Shown piece after piece: positions 9,220-16,369 of a DNA stretch of 64,000 nt. The translations under genes were made by a program, and so were the position numbers. The stretch is from Streptomyces zhaozhouensis (GTDB lineage Bacteria; Actinomycetota; Actinomycetes; Streptomycetales; Streptomycetaceae), in the NCBI RefSeq assembly GCF_900230195.1, contig NZ_OCNE01000023.1, forward strand, positions 38,055-102,054, read 5' to 3'. The stretch's first letter is position 1. Each line of letters starts with the position of its first letter. The notes below the pieces were generated by a model. It was not told where the DNA came from, searched no databases, and saw nothing but the letters and a program-made list of their open reading frames with translations.

Positions 9220-9843
9220 TCACGCCGGTGACCCCGCCCTGGGCGGCTGCGCGCGCAGCGCCAACAGCGCGAGTTCGGCGTACCGGCGGGAGGCCGGCCA
9301 CGGATCGCGGCCGGCGGCGGCCACCACCCCGGCGTGCCCCAGCGCCAGCAGGCACAGATCCCCCCGGTCGACGGAACGGCGTACCACCCCCGCCACGCGG
9401 GCCCGCGCCAGGATCGCGTCCAGCCGCCCCAACTCCTCGGCCAGCCCCTTGGTACGCCCCGCCTCGACCTCCGCCAGCGCGCGGGCGGTGAAATTCCGGT
9501 CCCGCAGTTGCGTCGCGCACAGCAGCAGCACCGTCTCGCGCACGGCCTCCCACGGGTCAGGGTATGCCTCCAGCCGTCGCAACGCCCCGTGGCACTCGGC
9601 CCGTTGGTCGGCGCACGCCGCTTCCACCAGGTCCTCGCGCGTGGGGAACCTGCGGTACAGCGTCGCCACGCCCACCCCGGCGCGGCGGGCGACCCGGCTG
9701 ACCGGGGCGCGTTCGCCGGACTCCGCGAAGACGGCGCGGGCCGCCGCGACGATCCGCTCCCGGTTCCGCTCGGCGTCGGCACGCAGCCGGTGCTCCCCGG
9801 CGTCGGCGCGCGGTCGGGCGGGGGGCGGCTGAGAAGGTTCCAT
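9220..9843 (-). CDS. TetR-family transcriptional regulator
   Basis: A regulator of about 207 residues. The N-terminal helix-turn-helix is classic TetR (RIVAAARAVFAESGERAPVSRVARRAGVGVATLYRRFPTREDLV). The remainder is the helical ligand-binding domain. The ATG at 9843 was chosen because AGAGGA sits 6 bases upstream; a longer GTG start at 9858 would contain that site. It is divergently transcribed from the MDR dehydrogenase at 9945 with a 101-bp shared control region, the usual arrangement for a local repressor and its target. Confidence 0.88.
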   Translation of the reverse strand: MEPSQPPPARPRADAGEHRLRADAERNRERIVAAARAVFAESGERAPVSRVARRAGVGVATLYRRFPTREDLVEAACADQRAECHGALRRLEAYPDPWEAVRETVLLLCATQLRDRNFTARALAEVEAGRTKGLAEELGRLDAILARARVAGVVRRSVDRGDLCLLALGHAGVVAAAGRDPWPASRRYAELALLALRAQPPRAGSPA

Positions 9844-9895
9844 GCCGGTTCCTCTCACTTACCCGTCGACCCCGCCGGCCCGCGGCGCGCCGACA

Positions 9896-9914
9896 TTACC
9901 TTCGGCCAGCGTAA
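9896..9914. promoter_or_regulatory. Candidate TetR operator between tetR and the MDR dehydrogenase
   Basis: A 19-bp imperfect palindrome with TTAC / GTAA ends (TTACCTTCGGCCAGCGTAA) lies midway in the divergent intergenic region, 31 bases before the dehydrogenase start. The outer arms are symmetrical and the inside is only partly so. Its location suits a TetR dimer site controlling both genes. Confidence 0.4.
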
Positions 9915-9944
9915 GCCGCCGCCGTCCCGCCAGGAGGTCCCGCC

Positions 9945-10940
9945 GTGCTCGCCGCCCGCTACCACCGTCACGGTCCGCCCGACGTCCTGCGGGTGGAGGA
10001 GGTGCCCGACCCGGAACCCGCCGCCGGGCAGGTGCGGGTGCGGGTCCACGCCACCAGCGTCAACGGCGGCGACCTGCACGCACGTGCCGGTCGGCTGCGG
10101 TGGATGTCGCGGCGTCGGCCCCCGTTCGGCACCGGGCTCGACGTCTCGGGGGAGGTCGAACGCCTCGGCCCCGGGGTCAACGATGTCGTCGTGGGACAGC
10201 GGGTGTGGGGGCTGCTGCCGCGCGCCTCGGTCTTCGCGCCGGTCGGCGCGGCCGCCGAGGCGGTGGTGGTCGACGCGGCACGGCTGGGTCCCAGGCCCGA
10301 GGGGCTCGACCCGGTCGAGGCGGCGGCGCTGCCCGGCGTGGGGGCGACCGCCGTCAGCGCGCTGCTGACCCGGGGACGGCTGCGCGCCGGACAACGGTTG
10401 CTGGTGCGGGGCGGCGCGGGCGGGGTGGGCAGCGCGGCGGTGGTGCTCGGCCACGCGCTGGGCGCGCATGTCACCGCGCTGGCCGGGGAGTCGACGCTGG
10501 CGGCGGTGCGCGCGCTCGGCGCGGACGAGGTGGTGGACTACCGCGCGGCGCGCCCCGCGGAACTGGGGCGTTTCGACGTGATCCTGGACACGGCCGGCGC
10601 CCCGGGACTGCCGGCCTGGCGCCGCCGGCTGCGCCCGCGCGGCCGGATGGTCGCGATCGCGCCGACGCATCCGCGCACCGCCCTGGCCATCGCCTTCTCG
10701 GTCGTGCACGGGTCCGGGCGGATGCGCTTCTTCAGCGGCGACATCCGCCGCCCCGACCTGGACGCGCTGGCCGCCCATGTGACGCGCGGCGAGTTGCGAC
10801 CGGTGGTGGCGTCGACCCACCCGCTGACCGAAGTGGCGGACGCCCACCGGGCGTTGGAACGGGGCGGCGGCGTCGGCAAGCGGGTCGTCCGCACGGGGAC
10901 GGCGACGGGCCCGGGCGCCCCGGGCGCGTTGCCGGCCTGA
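9945..10940 (+). CDS. MDR-family NAD(P)-dependent alcohol dehydrogenase / quinone oxidoreductase
   Basis: A 331-residue medium-chain dehydrogenase/reductase. The GroES-like N-terminal domain has VRVHATSVNGGDLHARAG and a GLDVSGEVERLG segment; the Rossmann domain has the nucleotide motif GGAGGVGSAAVVLGHALG. Zinc-binding cysteines are absent, which points to the zinc-independent quinone oxidoreductase-like branch. The start is GTG with a near-perfect AGGAGGT 6 bases upstream. The divergent TetR gene probably controls it. The substrate is probably a small carbonyl or enone and cannot be specified. Confidence 0.87.
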   Translation: MLAARYHRHGPPDVLRVEEVPDPEPAAGQVRVRVHATSVNGGDLHARAGRLRWMSRRRPPFGTGLDVSGEVERLGPGVNDVVVGQRVWGLLPRASVFAPVGAAAEAVVVDAARLGPRPEGLDPVEAAALPGVGATAVSALLTRGRLRAGQRLLVRGGAGGVGSAAVVLGHALGAHVTALAGESTLAAVRALGADEVVDYRAARPAELGRFDVILDTAGAPGLPAWRRRLRPRGRMVAIAPTHPRTALAIAFSVVHGSGRMRFFSGDIRRPDLDALAAHVTRGELRPVVASTHPLTEVADAHRALERGGGVGKRVVRTGTATGPGAPGALPA

Positions 10941-11026
10941 CCCCGCGCGGGGCGTCCGTGCCCGGCCGCGGACGACAACGCACCAGGACGGCCCGGGTGG
11001 GTGGTCGGCCGTCTCGGGCCGGCCGG

Positions 11027-11605
11027 TCAGGCCGCCCCGACCACGCGGTCGACCGCGGCGCGGATCAGCTCGGCGCGCTCCGTCTCGTCGAACACCTCGG
11101 GCAACGTGAGCTGTTCGACGATCAGCCAGTTGTAGGCGCAGATCAGCAGCTTGACCGCGGTGGCGTCGCCGGGGAGGCCGGAGGCCTCCTGCGCCGCGAC
11201 GTTGTGCGCGATGTCGGCGCGCACCCGTTCGGTGAGCAGCCGGCGCAGCTCGGGGCGGCGGGTGGCCTCCAGACGCAGTTCGAGGAAGGCGAGATAGCCG
11301 CTGCGGAAGCCGCTGACCCGGGCGACGAGGTCGCTCATCAGCTCCGCGTACCGCTCGGTGTCGGCGGGCCCGGACTGGTGCGCGGCGACGGTGGCCTCGT
11401 CGGGCACGAGCCGTTCGTAGACCCGGGAGCCGGCCTGGGTGAGGAGTTGGTCGCGGTTGGCGAAGTAGTTCGAGGTCGTGCCGCCCGGCACCCCCGCCTC
11501 GGCGTCCACGGCGCGGAAGGTGAGCCCGCGCGCCCCCTGGGCGGCCAGCACCTCGATCGCGGCGTCGAGGAGGGCCGCCCTCCGCTCGTCGTTTCTGCGC
11601 ACCAT
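11027..11605 (-). CDS. TetR-family transcriptional regulator
   Basis: A regulator of 192 residues, taken from the ATG at 11605 (MVRRNDERRAALLDAAIEVL), where the TetR domain begins; an upstream extension would run through the promoter. The HTH reads GLTFRAVDAEAGVPGGTTSNYFANRDQLL. The start overlaps the control region of the divergent DHFR-like gene, and the palindrome TGTAGTACTACA lies 16 bases upstream, so autoregulation and control of the neighbour are likely. The gene converges on the MDR dehydrogenase with an 86-bp gap. Confidence 0.88.
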   Translation of the reverse strand: MVRRNDERRAALLDAAIEVLAAQGARGLTFRAVDAEAGVPGGTTSNYFANRDQLLTQAGSRVYERLVPDEATVAAHQSGPADTERYAELMSDLVARVSGFRSGYLAFLELRLEATRRPELRRLLTERVRADIAHNVAAQEASGLPGDATAVKLLICAYNWLIVEQLTLPEVFDETERAELIRAAVDRVVGAA

Positions 11606-11647
11606 TGACACCACTCCAGTTGTAGTACTACATTCAAACCACTCCAG
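11605..11647 (+). promoter_or_regulatory. Promoter and TetR operator for the DHFR-like gene
   Basis: On the plus strand TTGACA (11605-11610) is followed after 18 bases by TACATT (11629-11634), a plausible housekeeping promoter. The spacer and -10 are covered by a perfect 12-bp palindrome, TGTAGTACTACA (11621-11632). A direct repeat CCACTCCAG flanks it (11611-11619 and 11639-11647, 28 bp apart). A repressor bound here would block the promoter. Confidence 0.6.
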
Positions 11648-11702
11648 CCAGAGTACTTCTGGTGGAGCGGTCACGACAAGGCAGCGACAGGCGGGAGCCC
11701 CC

Positions 11703-12293
11703 ATGCGCAAGCTTGTTTACTACTTCGCGAACTCCCTCGACGGGCGGATCGCGGGCCCCGGCGGGGAGTTCGACTTCTACTACGCGGGCGACGAGAAGCA
11801 GGCCGCCGCCTACTCGGCCTGGATGATCGAGCGGTTTCCGGAGACCGTTCCCACCGCCTACCGCGAGCAGGTCGGCGTCACCGACGCGGAGAACCGGCGG
11901 TTCGACACCGTGCTGATGGGGCTCGGCAGCTACGAGCCCGGCCTCCGCGAGGGGCGGCCGAGCCCCTACGCCCACCTGCGGCAGTACGTGATCTCCCGCA
12001 GCCTGCCGGAGAACCCGGAGGCCGGGATCACCGTGGTCCGCGAGGACCCGGTCGGCCTGGTGCGGGCGTTGAAGCGGGAGGAGTCGGACAAGGACATCTG
12101 GCTCTGCGGCGGCGGGAAGCTCGCCGGGACGCTGCTGCCCGAGATCGACGAGCTGGTGATCAAGAGCTATCCGGTCGTCGCGGGCGCCGGAGTGCCGATG
12201 GTGGACGGGGGGTTCGACCCGACGGTCTTCACCGTCACCGACCGGCGGTCGTTCGACGGCGGGGTGATCGTCAGCTGGCTGGCCCGGCGGTGA
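11703..12293 (+). CDS. Dihydrofolate reductase-like / RibD C-terminal family protein
   Basis: A 196-residue protein of the RibD_C fold (RKLVYYFANSLDGRIAG at the N-terminus, VLMGLGSYEPGL, IWLCGGGKLAGTLLPEIDELVIKSYPVVAGAG). This family includes stand-alone NADPH reductases often controlled by adjacent TetR regulators; true folate activity is unlikely. The start is ATG at 11703 with GGGAG upstream. It diverges from the TetR gene. Its last 23 bases overlap the end of the convergent ABC exporter gene. Confidence 0.82.
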   Translation: MRKLVYYFANSLDGRIAGPGGEFDFYYAGDEKQAAAYSAWMIERFPETVPTAYREQVGVTDAENRRFDTVLMGLGSYEPGLREGRPSPYAHLRQYVISRSLPENPEAGITVVREDPVGLVRALKREESDKDIWLCGGGKLAGTLLPEIDELVIKSYPVVAGAGVPMVDGGFDPTVFTVTDRRSFDGGVIVSWLARR

Positions 12294-14118
12294 CGTCGAC
12301 GACGGGGACGTCGGCCGCCTCTTCGCGCCCCCCGTGTTCACCGCGCTCCGCGAGGAACTGCGTGGCGGCCAGCTCGGCATACAGCCCGCTGGCCGCCACC
12401 AGCTCCGCGTGGGTGCCGACCGCCCGGACCCGGCCGGCCTCCAGGACCACGATCCGGTCCGCGGAGGTCACCGTCGAGAGCCGGTGCGCGACCACCAGCA
12501 CCGTGGTGCGGCGGGCCACGTCGGCCACCGTGTCGCGCAGCGCCGCCTCGTTGACCGCGTCCAGCTGCGAGGTCGCCTCGTCCAACAGCAGCAGCCTGGG
12601 CTGACGCAGCAACGCCCGTGCGATGGCGACCCGTTGGCGTTCGCCGCCGGAGAGCTTGGTGCCGCGATGGCCCACCACCGTCTCCAGCCCCTCGGGCAGC
12701 CGCTCGACCAGCGACGTCAGCCGCGCCGTGCGCAGCGTCTCCTCCAGCGCCGCGTCGGAGGTCTCGGGCGCGCCGAAGAGCAGGTTGTCCCGGAGGGTCC
12801 CGGAGAGCACCGGCGCGTCCTGCTCGACATAGCCGATCGCCGCCCGCAGCTCGGCCAGGTCCCACTCGCGCACGTCGCGGCCGTCGAGCAGCACCCGGCC
12901 CTCGGTCGCGTCGTAGAACCGCTCGATCAGGGAGAAGACCGTGGTCTTGCCCGCCCCGGAAGGCCCGACGAACGCCGTCATCCCGCGCGCCGGCACATGG
13001 AAGTCCACCCCGTGGTGCACGGCCGGCAGCTCGGGCGCGTAGCGGAAGCGCACGCCCTCGAACGTCACCGCCGCCGGCGCCCCGCCGGCCGGGCGCGGCC
13101 GCCCCTCGGAGACCGGCTCCGCCGGCATCGCCCACACCTCGCGGATCCGGCTGATCGCCGCCGAGCCGACCTGGTACTGGGTGACGGCGGTGACCACTTC
13201 CTGCAGCGGGGAGATCAGGTAGAACACGTAGAGCAGGAAGGCCACCAGGGTGCCGATGTCGATCGTCCCCGTCGCCACGCGCGCGCCGCCGACCGCCAGC
13301 ACGGTGAGGAACGCGCCCTGGACGGCCAGGCCCATCGTGTTCCCCGCGATCGCGCCCCACTTGGCGGAGGTGACGCTGGCCCGCCAGGACCGCTCCGCCG
13401 CCTCGTGCACGGTGCGCTCCTCCCGCGCCTCGGCGCCGGCCGCCTTCACCGTGCGCAGCGCGCCCAGCACCCGCTCCAGGCTGGCGCCCATGTCGCCGAC
13501 GGACTGCTGCGCGCGCTTGCTGGCGCGGTTGATCAACGGGGCGATGAAGCCGATGACCACGCCGGCCACGGCTATCACGCCGAGCGTGACGGCCAGCAGC
13601 ACCGGATCGACGAGGGCCATCATCACCAGCGTCGCCACCAGCGTGAGCCCGCCCGTGCCGAGGCCGATCAGCGACTGGGTGGTCATCGCGCGCAGCAGCG
13701 TGGTGTCGGAGGTGGCGCGGGAGAGCAGGTCGCCCGGCTCGCTGCCGTCCACGGCGGAGACGCGCAGCCGCAGCAGATAGGAGGTCAACGAACGGCGCGC
13801 GGTCAGCACCACGGACTCGGCGGTGCGCGACAGCACGTAGTAACCGAGGGCGCCGAGCGCCGCGTTGGTCACCACCAGACCGGTGAGCAGGAACAGCTCC
13901 CGGGCGATCCCGCCGTCGTCGTCCAGGCTCTCGATGAGCGAACGGGCCACCAGCGGCAGCGCGAGCCCGGTGGCCCCGGTGATCAGCGACAGCGTGGCGC
14001 CGAGCAGCAACGCCCAACGGTGCGGGCGGACATACCCCAGCAGCACCCGCCAGGCCGAGCCCTCCTGGGCGCGCGTCTCCGTGGCCGGCTCCGACATCCT
14101 CGCGCTCCCCCCGGGCAT
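12271..14118 (-). CDS. ABC exporter half-transporter (fused permease-ATPase)
   Basis: A membrane protein of about 615 residues with a six-helix ABC transporter transmembrane domain in the first 320 residues and a C-terminal ATPase. The ATPase shows Walker A GPSGAGKTT, signature LSGGERQRVAIARALL, Walker B LLLLDEATS and the H-loop VAHRLST. All catalytic parts are intact, so it should act as a homodimeric exporter of lipids, peptides or drugs. The start at 14118 (MPGGSARM) has GAGGGG upstream; ATG at 14097 (MSEPATE) with GGGAG is an equally good alternative. Its 3' end overlaps the opposing DHFR-like gene. The substrate is not predictable. Confidence 0.87.
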   Translation of the reverse strand: MPGGSARMSEPATETRAQEGSAWRVLLGYVRPHRWALLLGATLSLITGATGLALPLVARSLIESLDDDGGIARELFLLTGLVVTNAALGALGYYVLSRTAESVVLTARRSLTSYLLRLRVSAVDGSEPGDLLSRATSDTTLLRAMTTQSLIGLGTGGLTLVATLVMMALVDPVLLAVTLGVIAVAGVVIGFIAPLINRASKRAQQSVGDMGASLERVLGALRTVKAAGAEAREERTVHEAAERSWRASVTSAKWGAIAGNTMGLAVQGAFLTVLAVGGARVATGTIDIGTLVAFLLYVFYLISPLQEVVTAVTQYQVGSAAISRIREVWAMPAEPVSEGRPRPAGGAPAAVTFEGVRFRYAPELPAVHHGVDFHVPARGMTAFVGPSGAGKTTVFSLIERFYDATEGRVLLDGRDVREWDLAELRAAIGYVEQDAPVLSGTLRDNLLFGAPETSDAALEETLRTARLTSLVERLPEGLETVVGHRGTKLSGGERQRVAIARALLRQPRLLLLDEATSQLDAVNEAALRDTVADVARRTTVLVVAHRLSTVTSADRIVVLEAGRVRAVGTHAELVAASGLYAELAATQFLAERGEHGGREEAADVPVVDVTAGPAS

Positions 14119-14253
14119 GGTCGTCCCCCTCACGTAGTCAGAACGCACGGCGGCCCCCGAAGGTTGCTCCCGCTCCGCCCCCGCCGGCGGCGGACCGGGC
14201 CCGGCGACGGGAGGGGACGGCCCGGGTGAGCGGGCGACGGCGTCCCGGCGGAC

Positions 14254-14281
14254 GGCCGGGGCCGGGGCCGGGGCCGGGGCC
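14254..14281. repeat. GGGGCC hexanucleotide tandem repeat
   Basis: Four perfect GGGGCC units (14258-14281) preceded by a partial GGCC. The array abuts the stop codon of the XRE regulator (14282) and lies downstream of it. G runs are on the plus strand. Confidence 0.85.
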
Positions 14282-15121
14282 CTAGGGGGCGAGGCGCGGG
14301 CCGACCACGGACAGCAGCTGGAGGCGTTCGTAGCTCTCCGTGCCGGGCTCCGCCGTGTAGACGAGGAGCCGGTGCGACTGGTCGAGGTCGAGCAGCGACT
14401 GGCAGTTCAGCTCCAGCAGCCCGACCTCCGGGTGGACGAAGCGCTTGACCGTGTCCGGTCGCACCCCGACCCGGTGTTCGTCCCACAGCGCGCGGAACTC
14501 CTCGCTCCGCGGGTACAGCAGCTCCGCCAGGCGCGCGGCCCTGGAGTCGGGGCCGCGCAGGCCGGCGATCTCGCGCAGGCCGCAGCCGAAGAGCCGGGAG
14601 AGCGCCGGATGGTCCTCCGGCGCGTAGAGCTGCCGGGAGGCCGGGTCGGTGAACCAGCGGTAGCCGATGCTGCGCTCCGGCCCGGTGAACCGGGTGGTGT
14701 CGCCGGTCAGGGCGACGCCCAGCGGGGTCTGGCGCAGCGTCTCCCCCAGCTCCGTGACGATCTCTGCGGGGGTGTCGCCCAGCCGGTCGAGGATGCGCAG
14801 CATCCCGGGGCTGACGTGGTCGCTGGCCGCGCCCCTGGGCGGCGGGTTGTGGCCGGCCAGCCGGAAGAGGTGGTCGCGCTCGACGACGGAGAGGTGCAGT
14901 CCCTGGGCGATGGACGCGATCATGTCGGGCGAGGGCTGCGGTCCCCGTTCCCGTTCGAGCCGGGCGTAGTAGTCGGTCGACATGTGGCAGAGGAAGGCGA
15001 CCTCCTCGCGCCGCAGCCCGTCGGTCCTGCGCCGCCGGCCGCGCGGCAGCCCGACGTCCTCCGGCTGGAGCGACTCGCGCCGCCGCCGCAGGAACGCCGC
15101 GAGCCCGGTCCTGTCGATCAC
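14282..15121 (-). CDS. XRE/MmyB-like helix-turn-helix transcriptional regulator
   Basis: A 279-residue regulator. An N-terminal HTH of the XRE type (LAAFLRRRRESL... LRREEVAFLCHMSTDYYARLERERGPQPSPDMIASIAQGLHL) is followed by an MmyB-type ligand-binding domain (YRWFTDPASRQLY... WDEHRVGVRPDTVKRFVHPEVGLLEL... LLVYTAEPGTESYERLQLL). The start is GTG at 15121 with GGGGAG upstream. It is divergent from an SDR gene 268 bp away. In Streptomyces, MmyB-type regulators commonly sit next to the SDR gene they control, so this pairing is probably functional. Confidence 0.9.
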   Translation of the reverse strand: MIDRTGLAAFLRRRRESLQPEDVGLPRGRRRRTDGLRREEVAFLCHMSTDYYARLERERGPQPSPDMIASIAQGLHLSVVERDHLFRLAGHNPPPRGAASDHVSPGMLRILDRLGDTPAEIVTELGETLRQTPLGVALTGDTTRFTGPERSIGYRWFTDPASRQLYAPEDHPALSRLFGCGLREIAGLRGPDSRAARLAELLYPRSEEFRALWDEHRVGVRPDTVKRFVHPEVGLLELNCQSLLDLDQSHRLLVYTAEPGTESYERLQLLSVVGPRLAP

Positions 15122-15240
15122 CCGCGTGCTCCCCGCTCCCGTGTCGTGCCGACGCGCGTCGGCGGTGTCTCCGCCTTTGTACCGCCGGAACGGTGCGGCA
15201 GCCACGGCCCGCCGATCCCCCCTTCGCGGCACGCCGGCCG

Positions 15241-15284
15241 CTCGCGCCCGCCGAGCGGTGGACTCGCGCCCGCCGAGCGGTGGA
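15241..15284. repeat. Perfect 22-bp tandem duplication in the XRE/SDR intergenic region
   Basis: CTCGCGCCCGCCGAGCGGTG plus GA occurs twice back to back (15241-15262 and 15263-15284) with no mismatch, between the divergent regulator and SDR genes. It could be a double binding site for the regulator or a recent duplication. Confidence 0.9.
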
Positions 15285-15389
15285 TCAGCGGAACAGCGGA
15301 TCGACAGGTCCTGGATGTCGTCGGCCCGCTCGCCGACGGTGGAGTCGGGACGACACGTCCGCACCGCGAGACCCGCCAGGAGGAGCCCC

Positions 15390-16337
15390 ATGGCCCGCAC
15401 CACGCCCTCGTTCACCGTTCCCGACCTCTCCGGCGGGCGAGCAGTCGTCACCGGGGGCAGCGACGGCATCGGTCTCGGCATCGCGAAGCGGCTCGCCGCC
15501 GCCGGGGCCGAGGTCGTGCTGCCGGTGCGCGATCCGCGCAAGGGCGAGGCGGCGCTGGCCTCGATCCGGGAGGACGTCCCCGACGCCGAGGTCTCGCTCC
15601 GCCGGCTGGACCTCGCCTCGCTCGCCTCGGTGGTGGAACTGGCCGGGACGCTGCGGGACGAAGGGCGCCCGATCCGGTTGCTGATCAACAACGCGGGCGT
15701 GATGACCCCGCCCGCACGGCGGACCACCGCCGACGGGTTCGAGCTCCAGTTCGGCACCAACCACCTCGGGCACTTCGCGCTGGTCACCCGGCTGCTGCCG
15801 CTGCTGAGGGCCGGCCGGGCGCGGGTGACCTCGCAGATCAGCGTCGCGGCCAACCGGCACTCCCTGAACTGGTCCGACCCGCAGTGGGAACGCGCGTACC
15901 GGGCCTTCCCCGCCTACAGCCAGTCCAAGATCGCGCTCGGGCTCTTCGGTCTGGCGCTCGACCGCCGCAGCCGGGCCGAGGGGTGGGGCCTCACCAGCAA
16001 CCTCTCCCACCCGGGTGTCGCCCCGACCAGCCTGCTGGCGGCCCGCCCCGAGACGGGCCGCGAGCGGGACGGCCTCGACGTGCGGCTGATCCGGGCGCTG
16101 TCGGCGCGGGGCCTCGTCGTCGGCACGGTCGACAGCGCGCGGCTACCCGCGCTGTACGCCGCCACCTCGCCCGACGCGCTGGGCGGCCGGCTCTACGGCC
16201 CGAGCGGCCTGGGCCATCTGGGCGGGCCGCCCGCCGAGCAGCGGATGTTCCGCCGGCTGCGCGACGAGGAGGAGGCCGAGCGGGTGTGGCGGCTCTCCGA
16301 GGAGCTGGTCGACGGGGCGCTGCGCGCCGCGCGCTGA
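15390..16337 (+). CDS. Short-chain dehydrogenase/reductase (SDR)
   Basis: A 315-residue SDR with the cofactor motif TGGSDGIGLGIAKRLAAAG near residue 22, the NNAGVM motif, and the catalytic YSQSK pair (Tyr and Lys four apart) in AYSQSKIALGLFGLAL. It resembles the retinol dehydrogenase/protochlorophyllide reductase-like branch common in actinobacteria. The start is ATG at 15390, 7 bases after AGGAGG. It is probably controlled by the divergent MmyB-type regulator. The substrate is unknown. Confidence 0.88.
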   Translation: MARTTPSFTVPDLSGGRAVVTGGSDGIGLGIAKRLAAAGAEVVLPVRDPRKGEAALASIREDVPDAEVSLRRLDLASLASVVELAGTLRDEGRPIRLLINNAGVMTPPARRTTADGFELQFGTNHLGHFALVTRLLPLLRAGRARVTSQISVAANRHSLNWSDPQWERAYRAFPAYSQSKIALGLFGLALDRRSRAEGWGLTSNLSHPGVAPTSLLAARPETGRERDGLDVRLIRALSARGLVVGTVDSARLPALYAATSPDALGGRLYGPSGLGHLGGPPAEQRMFRRLRDEEEAERVWRLSEELVDGALRAAR

Positions 16338-16360
16338 CCCGCGCCCCCGTGGCGCGGGTC
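16336..16360. terminator. Bidirectional terminator between SDR and MMPL genes
   Basis: GACCCGCGCC (16336-16345) and GGCGCGGGTC (16351-16360) form a perfect 10-bp stem with a 5-base loop. The stem begins in the SDR stop codon. It lies between two converging genes. Confidence 0.8.
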
Positions 16361-16369
16361 GGCGCGGGC

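Noticed and set aside
11606..11710. N-terminal extension of the TetR protein to a start at 11710
   Set aside because: It would code through the promoter and palindrome; homology begins at the ATG at 11605.
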